DNA of 64,000 nt, taken from the NCBI RefSeq assembly GCF_011038885.2, contig NZ_CP064952.1, positions 1,364,001-1,428,000 of the forward strand. Reading direction: 5' to 3'. Within the stretch, counting starts at the first letter, position 1. Each line of letters opens with the position of its first letter. The position numbers and the translations under genes were made by a program. Source of the DNA: Schaalia sp. ZJ405 (GTDB taxonomy: Bacteria; Actinomycetota; Actinomycetes; Actinomycetales; Actinomycetaceae). Below the pieces are notes generated by a model. That model ran no database searches, was not told where the DNA came from, and saw only the letters and a list, made by a program, of their open reading frames with translations. Positions 6,663-14,237 of the stretch are shown piece after piece.

Positions 6663-7295
6663 ATGGGGCTAGAAGCAAACGACTTGTCAATGAAAATTGG
6701 GGCACGCACACTGTTTCAGAGTGTTTCCCTGCAATGTACTAAAGGAAGTAGCCTGGCAATAGTCGGTGAATCAGGCGCGGGGAAAACCACCTTACTTAAT
6801 ATGCTCGCTCTCATCCTACCAACGAGTACAGGCACCATCTTATTTGACGGCGTACAAGCGCAATCTTGGAATGAGAGGAGAATCAGAAATTTCTGGAAGA
6901 CCAAAGTATCATTCATACTCCAAGACGCTGGTTTAGACGACAGCGAAACCGTCGCCTACAACATTACGCTTAAACATGGTTTACGCCGGTCACACAAGGA
7001 TGAGGAAGCGCACGCTGCCGCTCAGCAAGTAGGGCTGGTAGAGCGCTTAAAGTCACAAATCGTGGAACTAAGCGGAGGGGAACAACGCCGGGTAGCTATC
7101 GCCCGCGCAATCTACAAACAAGCAGACTACCTATTCGCTGATGAACCCACCGCCTCACTTGACGACAGCAACCGGCAACTCGTGCAAGACCTACTCGTAG
7201 AACAAGCCGCAAAAGGAGCCACAGTTATCATCGCTACGCACGACTTAGCATTAGCAGCCGCCTGCGACCAGACTTTTACACTGAGAAAAATATAA
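6663..7295 (+). CDS. ABC transporter ATPase, lactococcin 972 group
   Basis: The 210-residue protein is a complete single ABC ATPase domain. It has Walker A GESGAGKTT (35-43), Q-loop Gln87, signature LSGGEQRR (136-143), Walker B YLFADEP (156-162) and switch His193. It belongs to the LolD/MacB-like branch that accompanies lactococcin 972 bacteriocins and would energise the split membrane protein immediately upstream. ATG 6663 follows the previous stop after two bases, so the genes form one operon with the bacteriocin. All catalytic motifs are intact, which argues that the transporter is still in use despite the two-part permease. About 75 AT-rich bases separate it from an insertion sequence. 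Confidence 0.88.
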   Translation: MGLEANDLSMKIGARTLFQSVSLQCTKGSSLAIVGESGAGKTTLLNMLALILPTSTGTILFDGVQAQSWNERRIRNFWKTKVSFILQDAGLDDSETVAYNITLKHGLRRSHKDEEAHAAAQQVGLVERLKSQIVELSGGEQRRVAIARAIYKQADYLFADEPTASLDDSNRQLVQDLLVEQAAKGATVIIATHDLALAAACDQTFTLRKI

Positions 7296-7369
7296 ATACT
7301 TCTGCCAATTGCCTGTACTGGTCTATATTCCTTGCGCCTTATATATAAGATTTGGACTTATTAGCTAAT

Positions 7370-7377
7370 AAGTCTTG
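7370..7377. repeat. Left 8-bp target-site duplication of the IS1249-like element
   Basis: AAGTCTTG at 7370-7377 is repeated exactly at 8734-8741 on the other side of the element. An 8-bp duplication is typical of IS256-family transposition. Confidence 0.9.
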
Positions 7378-8733
7378 GGGTTAGCGGACAAAATGTGTTG
7401 GTAGTTTAGGTTTCAATTGTTGTGTTGGGGCTTTAGTCCCATCGATTTGTGTATGGGGTGGTGTGGTGGATTTCTGCCCAGACGATTGCGTCGCCCCATT
7501 GGGGGATTGATGTGGCGGTTTGGTGGTGTTGTCTGGCGTGGTGGTAGGTGTTTTCGATGTCGCTGTCAGTGGGGAAGGTTTTGAGGAGTTGTGCTGGTGG
7601 TAGCGGGTTTGGGCTGTGCATGTAGCACCACCAGAAGATCGCTTTGATGCGTCGGGTTAGGCTCATGCCTCTGTGATCGCGCAGCATTTGGCGTAGGGGT
7701 GCGTTGATGGCTCCTTCGATGCGGTTATTGGTTGATGGCATGGTGATGTCCCATTCGTCGTCAAGGAAGGTGAATAAGCGTTTGTCTGCGAGGATTTTGT
7801 TGGTGGAGTTTCGGGCTTTAACCAGGCGCGCATGGGTGTATTCGAGGGTTCCATTGGGGGTTGCGGTGCGTTGGGCAAGGAACGCCTCCCAGCGGCGAAG
7901 CCAGTCCATGTAGTCGCGGATCCATTGGCGTGCCGATTGGGGTGTTTTAGCTTTCAACAGCGCTAGGGCGAGCTGGCGAAGCTCTTGAGAGGCTGGTAGG
8001 CGTGGATGGCGTGTGGTGGCTGTGGTCAGGTTCATGAATACATGAAAGACACATCGTTGGACACTAGTGTCGGGCCAATGTTGGCGGCGAGCTTTCTCAA
8101 AACCACCACTGCCGTCAGTGACAACCACATCGGGTGGGGCGATGCGGCTCATAAGCGCACCCCACGCCCTGGAGTTCTCACTACGAGCCACATACCAGCC
8201 CAGCACGTGTTCGTTGGTGCAGGCAATCAACACGACCGCTTGACGGCCCAAATGCAGGCCATCAACGAAGACGACTGGGTGGACTTCGTCAACGACGGGA
8301 CAAAAAGGCCATAACTGCCACAAGCGTTCGTTCTTACGCCTAAACGTTCGTCCCGCCCCTGGCATGTTCTTTTGAAGTTCACCCGATGTCAGCCACTTCA
8401 AAAACCGCTCAAGAAGCTTCGCGGTGTTATCAATGCGCCCCACCCGTGACACGCCGCACGCGCGACACCTCCACCGTTGAGTTCCACGAGACGTGTACCC
8501 ATACCGCGTCATCACAAGACCACAAACTTCACATCGAGGAATATTCATTCCTCAACGATCAGAAAAAACAACTTCAACGCCAACTATTCACTGCAACCAC
8601 AACCAAAACACACCCACCGACCAACACAAAATGTCCGCGACGCAAGTTGGAAACCACCAACTTCAACACCGACTTTCCCCCGCCATACCAACGAAAAACA
8701 ACCCAAAAACCAACACGAAAAGTCCGCTAACCC
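7378..8733. mobile_element. Complete IS1249-like (IS256 family) insertion sequence
   Basis: The 1356-bp element has terminal inverted repeats starting GGGTTAGCGGAC at both ends; 12 bases are perfect and there is further similarity including GTGTTGG. It is bounded by a perfect 8-bp duplication (AAGTCTTG). One transposase gene fills it on the minus strand, leaving about 185 non-coding bases on its promoter side. Perfect duplications and an open transposase frame mean it inserted recently and may be active. Relatives lie at 63340 (partial) and as relics at 3993 and 19273. Confidence 0.93.
7433..8548 (-). CDS. IS1249-like transposase (DDE, IS256 superfamily)
   Basis: The 371-residue enzyme begins with a zinc-ribbon-like segment (CEVC at 6-9 and CRAC at 28-31), typical of the IS1249 group. 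It then has a DDE catalytic core: Asp96 in FVDGLHL, Asp145 in VTDGSGG and Glu278 in NNRIEGAINAPLR, with the family's conserved C-H-region (QRCVFHVF) between. It cuts and joins the ends of the surrounding element. The frame is uninterrupted. It is the same family as the partial gene at 63371, but clearly a different lineage. Confidence 0.93.
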   Translation of the reverse strand: MNIPRCEVCGLVMTRYGYTSRGTQRWRCRACGVSRVGRIDNTAKLLERFLKWLTSGELQKNMPGAGRTFRRKNERLWQLWPFCPVVDEVHPVVFVDGLHLGRQAVVLIACTNEHVLGWYVARSENSRAWGALMSRIAPPDVVVTDGSGGFEKARRQHWPDTSVQRCVFHVFMNLTTATTRHPRLPASQELRQLALALLKAKTPQSARQWIRDYMDWLRRWEAFLAQRTATPNGTLEYTHARLVKARNSTNKILADKRLFTFLDDEWDITMPSTNNRIEGAINAPLRQMLRDHRGMSLTRRIKAIFWWCYMHSPNPLPPAQLLKTFPTDSDIENTYHHARQHHQTATSIPQWGDAIVWAEIHHTTPYTNRWD

Positions 8734-8741
8734 AAGTCTTG
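8734..8741. repeat. Right 8-bp target-site duplication of the IS1249-like element
   Basis: Exact copy of AAGTCTTG at 7370-7377, directly after the terminal CCC of the element. Confidence 0.9.
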
Positions 8742-8760
8742 AGCGTTGACCGGATACACG

Positions 8761-8794
8761 AAAAGACCCGGCCCCAGAAGGGGAACCGGGTCTT
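8761..8794 (-). terminator. rpmF terminator
   Basis: On the minus strand, GACCCGG and CCGGGTC arms enclose an inner CCCC/GGGG pairing and are followed by TTTT. This is an intrinsic terminator about 15 bases after the rpmF stop. Confidence 0.85.
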
Positions 8795-8809
8795 CCAACT
8801 GGATCGAGA

Positions 8810-8980
8810 TCAGTCCTCGACGTCCAGGAGGCCGTTCTTGTATGCCTTCGCCAGACGGCGGGGCACGCGGATCTCACGGCCGGCAACCTTAACGGTGTTC
8901 AGCTCGGTGAGATCAGCCTTCCATGCAGACCGGCGAGTGCGGGTGTTGGCTCGCGACATCTTGCGCTTGGGAACTGCCAT
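8810..8980 (-). CDS. rpmF: 50S ribosomal protein L32
   Basis: The 56-residue basic protein begins [18 protein letters not shown], the unmistakable N terminus of bacterial L32, and ends in an acidic DVED tail. It contains no cysteine, so it is the zinc-independent form of L32; many bacteria encode this form alongside or instead of a four-cysteine one. ATG 8980 follows AGAGGAGCGAGGAC; a longer upstream frame lacks family similarity. A strong hairpin terminator follows at once, so it is a one-gene unit. The IS element lies just beyond its terminator. Confidence 0.95.
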   Translation of the reverse strand: MAVPKRKMSRANTRTRRSAWKADLTELNTVKVAGREIRVPRRLAKAYKNGLLDVED

Positions 8981-9260
8981 GTCCTCGCTCCTCTTCTCAA
9001 TCGGACGTATTAACTTCGCCGATGACACGCAGACGCATCCTCAATCGGCAACCCGAAAACTCTAACATGAGCGTCACCCCGCCACGAAGTCCGGACGCTG
9101 TTTTTCAGTGCGATCCTCATTACATGCCCCGCAGCACGCGCATTCAGGAACGAAACGGGCACGCATCGCTACACTGAAATCTCCACGGGGAGGCGCCAAC
9201 TCGTCCTCGTCCCCCGAATCACTGATCCGCGAACGAAACACCCCAAGGAGTACGGCTCCC

Positions 9261-9920
9261 ATGAGCGCCCCGACAAACACGATCGCCGCCGGGACGCATA
9301 TTGTCCACGAAATTGAGATCAAACGCTCCCGGTTCATCACGACACTGGCGCGCACAGACTCACCCGAGGACGCTCGCGCCCTCATCGACCGCGTCAAAGC
9401 GAAGCATCCGCAGGCGCGACACAACTGCTCCGCATTTCTCATCGAGCAGGAAGGACGAAACGCCGTTCAACATTTCTCCGATGACGGCGAGCCATCCGGA
9501 ACCGCTGGACAACCCATGATCGAGGCGCTGCGCCTTGCGGATGTTTGGAACGTCACCGCGGTTGTCACCCGCTACTTCGGGGGAATCCTCCTGGGCGGAG
9601 GCGGCCTCATCCGCGCCTACTCGTCGTCCGTGTCCGAGGCACTCGCCCGGGCTCCCCGCGCTCATCTTCGTGACTTATCAGTCATTGAGGCGCAGGTGCC
9701 GGTCGCTCAGGCGGGTCGGATCGAAGCCGAATTTCGCGCACGCAACGCACATGTCCTCGGTGTCGAATGGGCAGATCAGGCAACTCTTCGATTGGGGGTC
9801 GACCCCAACGACATCGACGACTACTCGTCACTCCTTCAGGAACTGACGTCGGGTGTTACATCGTTTCGCTTAGCGGAAAATCGCCGCATCGAGGTGGACG
9901 GTCCCGCCCCGAGGATCTAA
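9261..9920 (+). CDS. IMPACT/YigZ family protein
   Basis: The 219-residue protein has the UPF0029/IMPACT domain (about residues 10-120), recognised by IKRSRFI, DDGEPSGTAGQPM and the glycine-rich VTRYFGGILLGGGGLIRAY, and then a smaller C-terminal domain (DUF1949-like). Bacterial YigZ proteins are widespread; the eukaryotic relative binds GCN1 and tunes translation, but the bacterial role is not settled. ATG 9261 is chosen for AAGGAG at 9245-9250; upstream in-frame codons look non-coding. A GTCCTCGT copy lies 50 bases upstream. No operon partner is seen. Confidence 0.9.
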   Translation: MSAPTNTIAAGTHIVHEIEIKRSRFITTLARTDSPEDARALIDRVKAKHPQARHNCSAFLIEQEGRNAVQHFSDDGEPSGTAGQPMIEALRLADVWNVTAVVTRYFGGILLGGGGLIRAYSSSVSEALARAPRAHLRDLSVIEAQVPVAQAGRIEAEFRARNAHVLGVEWADQATLRLGVDPNDIDDYSSLLQELTSGVTSFRLAENRRIEVDGPAPRI

Positions 9921-10357
9921 GCTCAACGATCGTGACTACCAATCAGACGTTCGCGATCAACGGCATGTGGATGCGCTCCATGCCCGCGGGCGAGGTATGT
10001 CTGTGCACCTGCATCTGTCAACCGGGCGAATGACCTTCCGGGTGCCCAGTGCACCGTCGTTCGCCCGTAATTCCCCTCGTATCCATTGCAGCGCCAACCG
10101 ATGGCAGGTCGACCGGAGAGCTCAGCTGTGACCGCAGTGCTTCACGCACCGGTGGTCATTGCCGAGGACGACGACCGCATCACGAAATGTGAGACCACAG
10201 CGTCGACATCCGTGACGTTGCCCCAGCCGTGATGGATGCCGGGAGCTCAGACACCGGCCAGTCCCCTACCAAACTCAGATCGCACAGAGACCCCGTTGAG
10301 GGACCTGACACTCACTTCTCGTTTGACCAAAAATCACCAGACATTTGTGGAGATATC
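9921..10357. other. Gene-free gap before cysK
   Basis: I see no supportable gene in these 437 bases. The one clear structure is an 8-bp inverted repeat CGGGCGAA (10023-10030) / TTCGCCCG (10060-10067) with a 29-base loop, which may end the upstream transcript. The cysK promoter must lie in the right part, but I cannot place it. GGAGA at 10349-10353 is the cysK ribosome-binding site. Confidence 0.5.
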
Positions 10358-11296
10358 ATGACTCGCATCGCAGAAAACGTTTCACAGCTCATCGGCTCAA
10401 CGCCCCTCGTCCGTATCAATAAGGTTGCAGGCACTGACGTTGACGTCGTCGCAAAGGTTGAAGCCTTCAACCCAGCGTCATCGGTCAAGGATCGAATCGC
10501 TGCGGCCATCATTGACGCAGCAGAAGCCTCGGGCGACCTTCAGCCGGGAGGCACAATCATCGAAGCAACATCCGGCAACACCGGCATCGCCCTGGCGATG
10601 GTTGGTGCGGCTCGCGGCTACAAAGTCGTCATCGTCATGCCGGCCTCGATGAGCAAGGAACGCCGGACGATCGTCCGCGCTTTCGGTGCTGAGCTTGTTC
10701 TCACCGACCCGAAGGGCGGTGTTTCCGCTGCGGTTGCTCAAGCTCAGCGCATCCGTGACGAACGCCCCGGTTCCATCATTGCCTCCCAGTTCACGAACCC
10801 CGCGAACCCGCAGATTCACCAAAAGACAACCGCGGAGGAAATCTGGGCCGACACCGACGGCCAGATTGATGTCTTTGTGGCCGGTGTTGGTACAGGCGGC
10901 ACAATCTCCGGAGTTGCTCGAATCCTCAAGGAACGCAATCCTCAGATCCGAATCATCGCCGTTCAGCCGTCGGAGTCCCCGCTGCTCACCGGCGGCCAGG
11001 CAGCCCCGCACGGAATCCAGGGCCTCATGCCAAACTTCATTCCCGACACATATAACGCCTCTGTCATTGACGAGGTCGTCTCTGTCACCTCTTCTACCGC
11101 ACTTGAGTTTGCTCGGCGCGCAGCCGCCGAAGAGGGGCTGCTCGTTGGAATCTCTTCCGGGGCAGCTCTTGCAGGAACCGCAGAGGTTGCCGCACGCGAA
11201 GAGTTTGCCGGAAAGAAAATCGTCACACTCCTTCCCGACACAGGTGAGCGGTACCTGTCAACGAAGCTCTTCGAGGATCTCCAGGTCGACGACTGA
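10358..11296 (+). CDS. cysK: Cysteine synthase A (O-acetylserine sulfhydrylase)
   Basis: The 312-residue PLP enzyme makes cysteine from O-acetylserine and sulfide. Family marks are the start region IGSTPLVRINKV, the PLP lysine in NPASSVKDR (Lys44), the substrate loop ATSGNTGIALA, the phosphate-binding GVGTGGTISG and the C-terminal PDTGERYLST. ATG 10358 follows GGAGA; the longer upstream frame has no family similarity. The partner gene cysE lies 1.6 kb downstream in the same direction and would be adjacent were it not for an IS3-family insertion. The original cysK terminator hairpin is split by that element, so its 3' end is now altered. Confidence 0.96.
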   Translation: MTRIAENVSQLIGSTPLVRINKVAGTDVDVVAKVEAFNPASSVKDRIAAAIIDAAEASGDLQPGGTIIEATSGNTGIALAMVGAARGYKVVIVMPASMSKERRTIVRAFGAELVLTDPKGGVSAAVAQAQRIRDERPGSIIASQFTNPANPQIHQKTTAEEIWADTDGQIDVFVAGVGTGGTISGVARILKERNPQIRIIAVQPSESPLLTGGQAAPHGIQGLMPNFIPDTYNASVIDEVVSVTSSTALEFARRAAAEEGLLVGISSGAALAGTAEVAAREEFAGKKIVTLLPDTGERYLSTKLFEDLQVDD

Positions 11297-11363
11297 GAAC
11301 GCTTGTGCTGCGTAGGCCCCGAATTCTGTTGAACTAGCCCCCGAAAGTTGGACTGGTTTTATT

Positions 11364-12257
11364 CTAGGGGGTTGGGGCTTTAAGGGTCTGATTCCGGTAT
11401 TGCATCGGGGTCAGACCCTTAAATCGTTGTTGGAGTCGGTCGTTGTTGTACCACAAGATGTAGTCATCAACGGCCTGGCAAAATTCGTCGACACTGGCGA
11501 AGTGCTCGCCGTGATACATCTCGGTCTTCAGATGCCCGAAGAAATTTTCTATGGTCGCATTGTCATAACAATTGCCCTTGCGCGACATCGACTGTGTGCC
11601 ATCGATAGAGTGAATCAGTTGACGCCAGCTTGAATGCTGGTACTGGAAGCCCTGATCGGTATGTACCATCAATCCTTCACCAGGTTGGTGCCAAGCAATC
11701 GCATTCTTCAACGATGTTGAGGTGAACTTAGTGGACGGCGAGGTAGACAACTCGTGCGCCAGGATACTGCGGTCGTATAAGTCCATGACCGGTGAGAGAT
11801 AGACCTTGGTGCCACAGACACGAAACTCGGTGACATCGCTGGCCCAGACAGTGTTGGGTTTATCGGGCATGAAGTTACGGTTCAAGAGATTCTCGGCGAT
11901 GTGGCTGGTCTGGCCTTTGAAGGAGTTGTACTTCTTGCGTGGGCGAACCTTGGATTTCAGTCCCATCTGATCCATGAGTTTGTAGACCAGCTTGTGATTG
12001 ACCTTCCACCCTTGGTTACGCAGTTCGCTCAGCACCCGACGGTAGCCATAACGGCGCTTCATCTTCTCAAAGATCAACATAATGGTCTTCTTAAGCTTGG
12101 CATGTGGATCGGGCCGGTCAAGTCGTGCCTGATGGTAAAAGTACGTCGACCGGGCAAGGCCCGCAGCTTGTAGAAGATCGTTGAGCGAGTGGTCTGACTT
12201 GAGGATGGCAACAACTTGCGTCTTCAGCCGCGCCTTTGGTTCCTCAAGTCCCGCAAT
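11364..12257 (-). CDS. IS3-family transposase, catalytic part (OrfB)
   Basis: This frame holds the helix-turn-helix_21-like region (RRYGYRRVLSELRNQGW) followed by the rve integrase core with its DDE residues: Asp in ASDVTEF, Asp in VHTDQGFQYQ and Glu in NATIENFFGHLK. The first ATG in frame (12080) is inside the protein. The frame is open back to the A7 slippery run at 12257-12263, so the true product is probably an OrfA-OrfB fusion made by -1 frameshifting: after the slip the reading continues as an IAGLEEPKARLK segment. It integrates the element it lies in. Confidence 0.9.
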   Translation of the reverse strand: MAGLEEPKARLKTQVVAILKSDHSLNDLLQAAGLARSTYFYHQARLDRPDPHAKLKKTIMLIFEKMKRRYGYRRVLSELRNQGWKVNHKLVYKLMDQMGLKSKVRPRKKYNSFKGQTSHIAENLLNRNFMPDKPNTVWASDVTEFRVCGTKVYLSPVMDLYDRSILAHELSTSPSTKFTSTSLKNAIAWHQPGEGLMVHTDQGFQYQHSSWRQLIHSIDGTQSMSRKGNCYDNATIENFFGHLKTEMYHGEHFASVDEFCQAVDDYILWYNNDRLQQRFKGLTPMQYRNQTLKAPTP

Positions 12258-12721
12258 TTTTTTAGATACGCATTTTCAGCCCGTAGCCGTTCCACTTCAC
12301 GGTGAAGCTTGTCTTCTGTAGTGACTACCTTCGGCCTGGCAGATCCTTTCGGACGGCCTTTCGGCTTGGGGCGAAGCGCATCGTCACCACCTTCACGCCA
12401 GGCGCGAACCCACCTCTGGATGATTTGAGCAGATGACAGTCCGAACTCACGCGCGAGATTCATTTTCGTCTCACCAGCTAGAAAACGCTCAACAACTTCC
12501 TTCTTCACCTCGAAGGAATACTGTTGCCTGGTTGGTTTCTCCACAAGACATAGCCTGCCATGAAGCTTAAACCTACGCTCAAGCTTCCTAACCGGATACA
12601 AACCAACTCCCAACCAATGAGCTGCTGCGGTGTAACCCACACCCTGCTCAAACAACTCAACAAGCTGTTCACGCTGCAACCGACCCAGAGAACTTCGTGC
12701 TCTCAAAAAACTACCCCCCAC
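12224..12721 (-). CDS. IS3-family OrfA, DNA-binding part of the transposase
   Basis: OrfA carries two helix-turn-helix segments (LVELFEQGVGYTAAAHWLGV and LAREFGLSSAQIIQRWVRAW), a basic linker (RPKPKGRPKGSARPK) and a leucine-zipper-like end (KLHREVERLRAENAYLKKL), the usual order in the IS150 group. I chose GTG 12721; a longer frame reaches back to an ATG at 12766 that is created by the target duplication itself and is therefore unlikely to be native. It ends at 12224, overlapping the OrfB frame by about 34 bases. The run of seven A residues at 12257-12263 lies in the overlap. Confidence 0.85.
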   Translation of the reverse strand: MGGSFLRARSSLGRLQREQLVELFEQGVGYTAAAHWLGVGLYPVRKLERRFKLHGRLCLVEKPTRQQYSFEVKKEVVERFLAGETKMNLAREFGLSSAQIIQRWVRAWREGGDDALRPKPKGRPKGSARPKVVTTEDKLHREVERLRAENAYLKKLRDLRNQRRG

Positions 12722-12910
12722 TAGCCAAAACTGATTTCTCAGTCCAACCAATGGGGAGCAGTTCATGTCACGGTTTTCGGGGCCTACGTGCTCAAGGAAA
12801 CTGCCGTGCGCGTGTGGTGTTGAACATCCCTGCTTTTCTCAGCGGGCTTGTCCAACGTCAACGCGCTAAAGTCGAAGCCGCCTCACGATCCGCAATGAGG
12901 AAGGACCTCC

Positions 12911-13519
12911 ATGCCGCTTGTTCCCCGACGCGCTTTTCGCCTGTTCACCGAAGATGTGACAAACGCTCGCCGGCGTGACCCTGCGGCGACGAACTCGCTG
13001 GAGGTTGCCCTGACTTATCCGGGTGTCCACGCGATCTGGTCGTATCGGGTCGCCCACGCCCTGTGGAAATCCGGAGCAAAGACCCCCGCACGTGTGCTGT
13101 CGTCTCTTGCACGGTCAATCACCGGTGTCGATATTCATCCGGGTGCGAGAATTGGTCGGCGGGTCTTTATTGACCACGCAACAGGTGTTGTGATCGGTGA
13201 GACCGCCTCGATTGGCAACGATGTTGTTATTTTCCACGGCGTCACCCTGGGTGGGGTTGCCATGACTCCAGGTAAACGTCACCCCACGGTGGGCAATCAC
13301 GTGATGATTGGCGCCGGGGCCAAGGTTCTCGGGCCGATTCGTCTGGGCAACGGAGTCAAAGTTGGCGCAAACGCCGTGGTCACCAAGGACGTTCCTTGTG
13401 GCAGCGTTGCTATTGGCGTTCCAGCGCGGAATCTTCCCAAGCACTCGAAGGATCATCGCGATCGTGATCTCATCGTTGATCCATCGTATTTCTTCGAGGA
13501 ACCCGCCCTCTACATCTGA
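12911..13519 (+). CDS. cysE: Serine O-acetyltransferase
   Basis: The 202-residue protein activates serine with acetyl-CoA to O-acetylserine, the substrate of CysK. A short helical N-terminal region is followed by a left-handed parallel beta helix of hexapeptide repeats (DIHPGARIGRRVFIDHATG, VVIGETASIGNDV, then IFHGVTLGG and GAGAKVLGPIRLG). The family's catalytic His-Asp pair is in the first and middle part. ATG 12911 follows GAGGAAGGA. It lacks the longer N-terminal domain of enteric CysE, as is common outside Proteobacteria. It now lies behind an IS3-family element, so if it once depended on read-through from cysK it needs another promoter, which may lie in 12790-12900. Confidence 0.94.
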   Translation: MPLVPRRAFRLFTEDVTNARRRDPAATNSLEVALTYPGVHAIWSYRVAHALWKSGAKTPARVLSSLARSITGVDIHPGARIGRRVFIDHATGVVIGETASIGNDVVIFHGVTLGGVAMTPGKRHPTVGNHVMIGAGAKVLGPIRLGNGVKVGANAVVTKDVPCGSVAIGVPARNLPKHSKDHRDRDLIVDPSYFFEEPALYI

Positions 13520-13677
13520 TGTGCTTGGCCATCCGCAACCACGGTTCATTGGAGCTGTGGCGAGGCTGCCTTGCCAGGTGACGGGGAGGAACCGGTGAGG
13601 CGTGACAAAGTGCGACACGTCCTCGGCAATGACCGAAATCCCGAGACATAGTGACGCTGGTCACCTATGCTTGGGCT

Positions 13678-14169
13678 ATGGAACAACGAACTCTACAAAC
13701 CCAGTTGGATGTGTTGGCACGCGCCGCCCGCCCTGCGAGCGTAGAGATCGCCACACTCACCACCTACGACATCCCTCAGCTTGCCGCACTCACCAATGAG
13801 GCATACGGCGTTGCCAACACTCCAGAAGCCCTCCTGGAAACCTCTGAAGAACTTCGCATGACCTTCGAGGGAGCCTTCGGGAGAACAACAGAGGACTCAT
13901 TTGTTGGCGCATGGGACGGCGGAACCCTCGTCGGAGCGATCCTCGTCATCCGACAGTCCCCGTGGGATGACATCGAAGACGGACCATTCGTCGTCGACCT
14001 CGTTGTGGCACCGGAATACCGCCGACAGGGAATCGCAACAGCCCTGATTTCCGAAATCTCCGAACGCTGCATCGACTGGGGATACACCTCACTTTCCCTG
14101 CGCATCGACAATCGACACCACGGGGCTGCTGAGCTGTATCACGTCCTCGGATTCGAGCAAGTCAGCTAG
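13678..14169 (+). CDS. GNAT family N-acetyltransferase
   Basis: The 163-residue protein has the GNAT fold. Acetyl-CoA is bound by motif A, here FVVDLVVAPEYRRQGIATALI with the RRQGIA pyrophosphate loop, and the C terminus has the typical NxxA-like ELYHVLGFEQ. The substrate is unknown. I chose ATG 13678, the last bases of which lie 8 bases after TATGCT (13665-13670), with no ribosome-binding site in between. The message may be leaderless, which is common in actinobacteria. A GTG at 13651 would add nine residues. It stands between cysE and the Nei gene with no clear operon. Confidence 0.87.
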   Translation: MEQRTLQTQLDVLARAARPASVEIATLTTYDIPQLAALTNEAYGVANTPEALLETSEELRMTFEGAFGRTTEDSFVGAWDGGTLVGAILVIRQSPWDDIEDGPFVVDLVVAPEYRRQGIATALISEISERCIDWGYTSLSLRIDNRHHGAAELYHVLGFEQVS

Positions 14170-14237
14170 TCATCCCCAGCACCGGTAGCGCCGGCTCCCC
14201 CACCCTCGGCCCTGATCAACCACTTGGGTCGGTGTCT

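Larger units (their letters stand above)
11330..12765. mobile_element. Complete IS3-family insertion sequence (IS150-like)
   Basis: The 1436-bp element ends in imperfect inverted repeats that begin TGAACT and share GTTGGACTG further in. It is flanked by the 3-bp duplication TGT (11327-11329 and 12766-12768), in line with IS3-family behaviour. It carries overlapping orfA and orfB on the minus strand, joined by a run of seven A residues suited to -1 frameshifting. The insertion is intergenic and sits exactly in the loop of a hairpin. Both frames are open, so it may be active. Confidence 0.92.
11311..12788 (+). terminator. cysK-cysE hairpin interrupted by an IS3-family element
   Basis: The left arm CGTAGGCCCCGAA (11311-11323) and the right arm TTCGGGGCCTACG (12776-12788) are perfect 13-base complements lying just outside the insertion sequence. 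Removing the element and one copy of its 3-bp duplication leaves a compact stem-loop with an approximately 12-base loop between cysK and cysE. It was probably a terminator or attenuator; the element now occupies its loop. Confidence 0.8.

Noticed and set aside
8386..9065. Plus-strand frames of 90-190 codons between the IS and rpmF
   Set aside because: They run through the non-coding end of the IS, its terminal repeat and the reverse of rpmF; composition (Thr/Pro/Lys-rich) reflects the DNA bias only.
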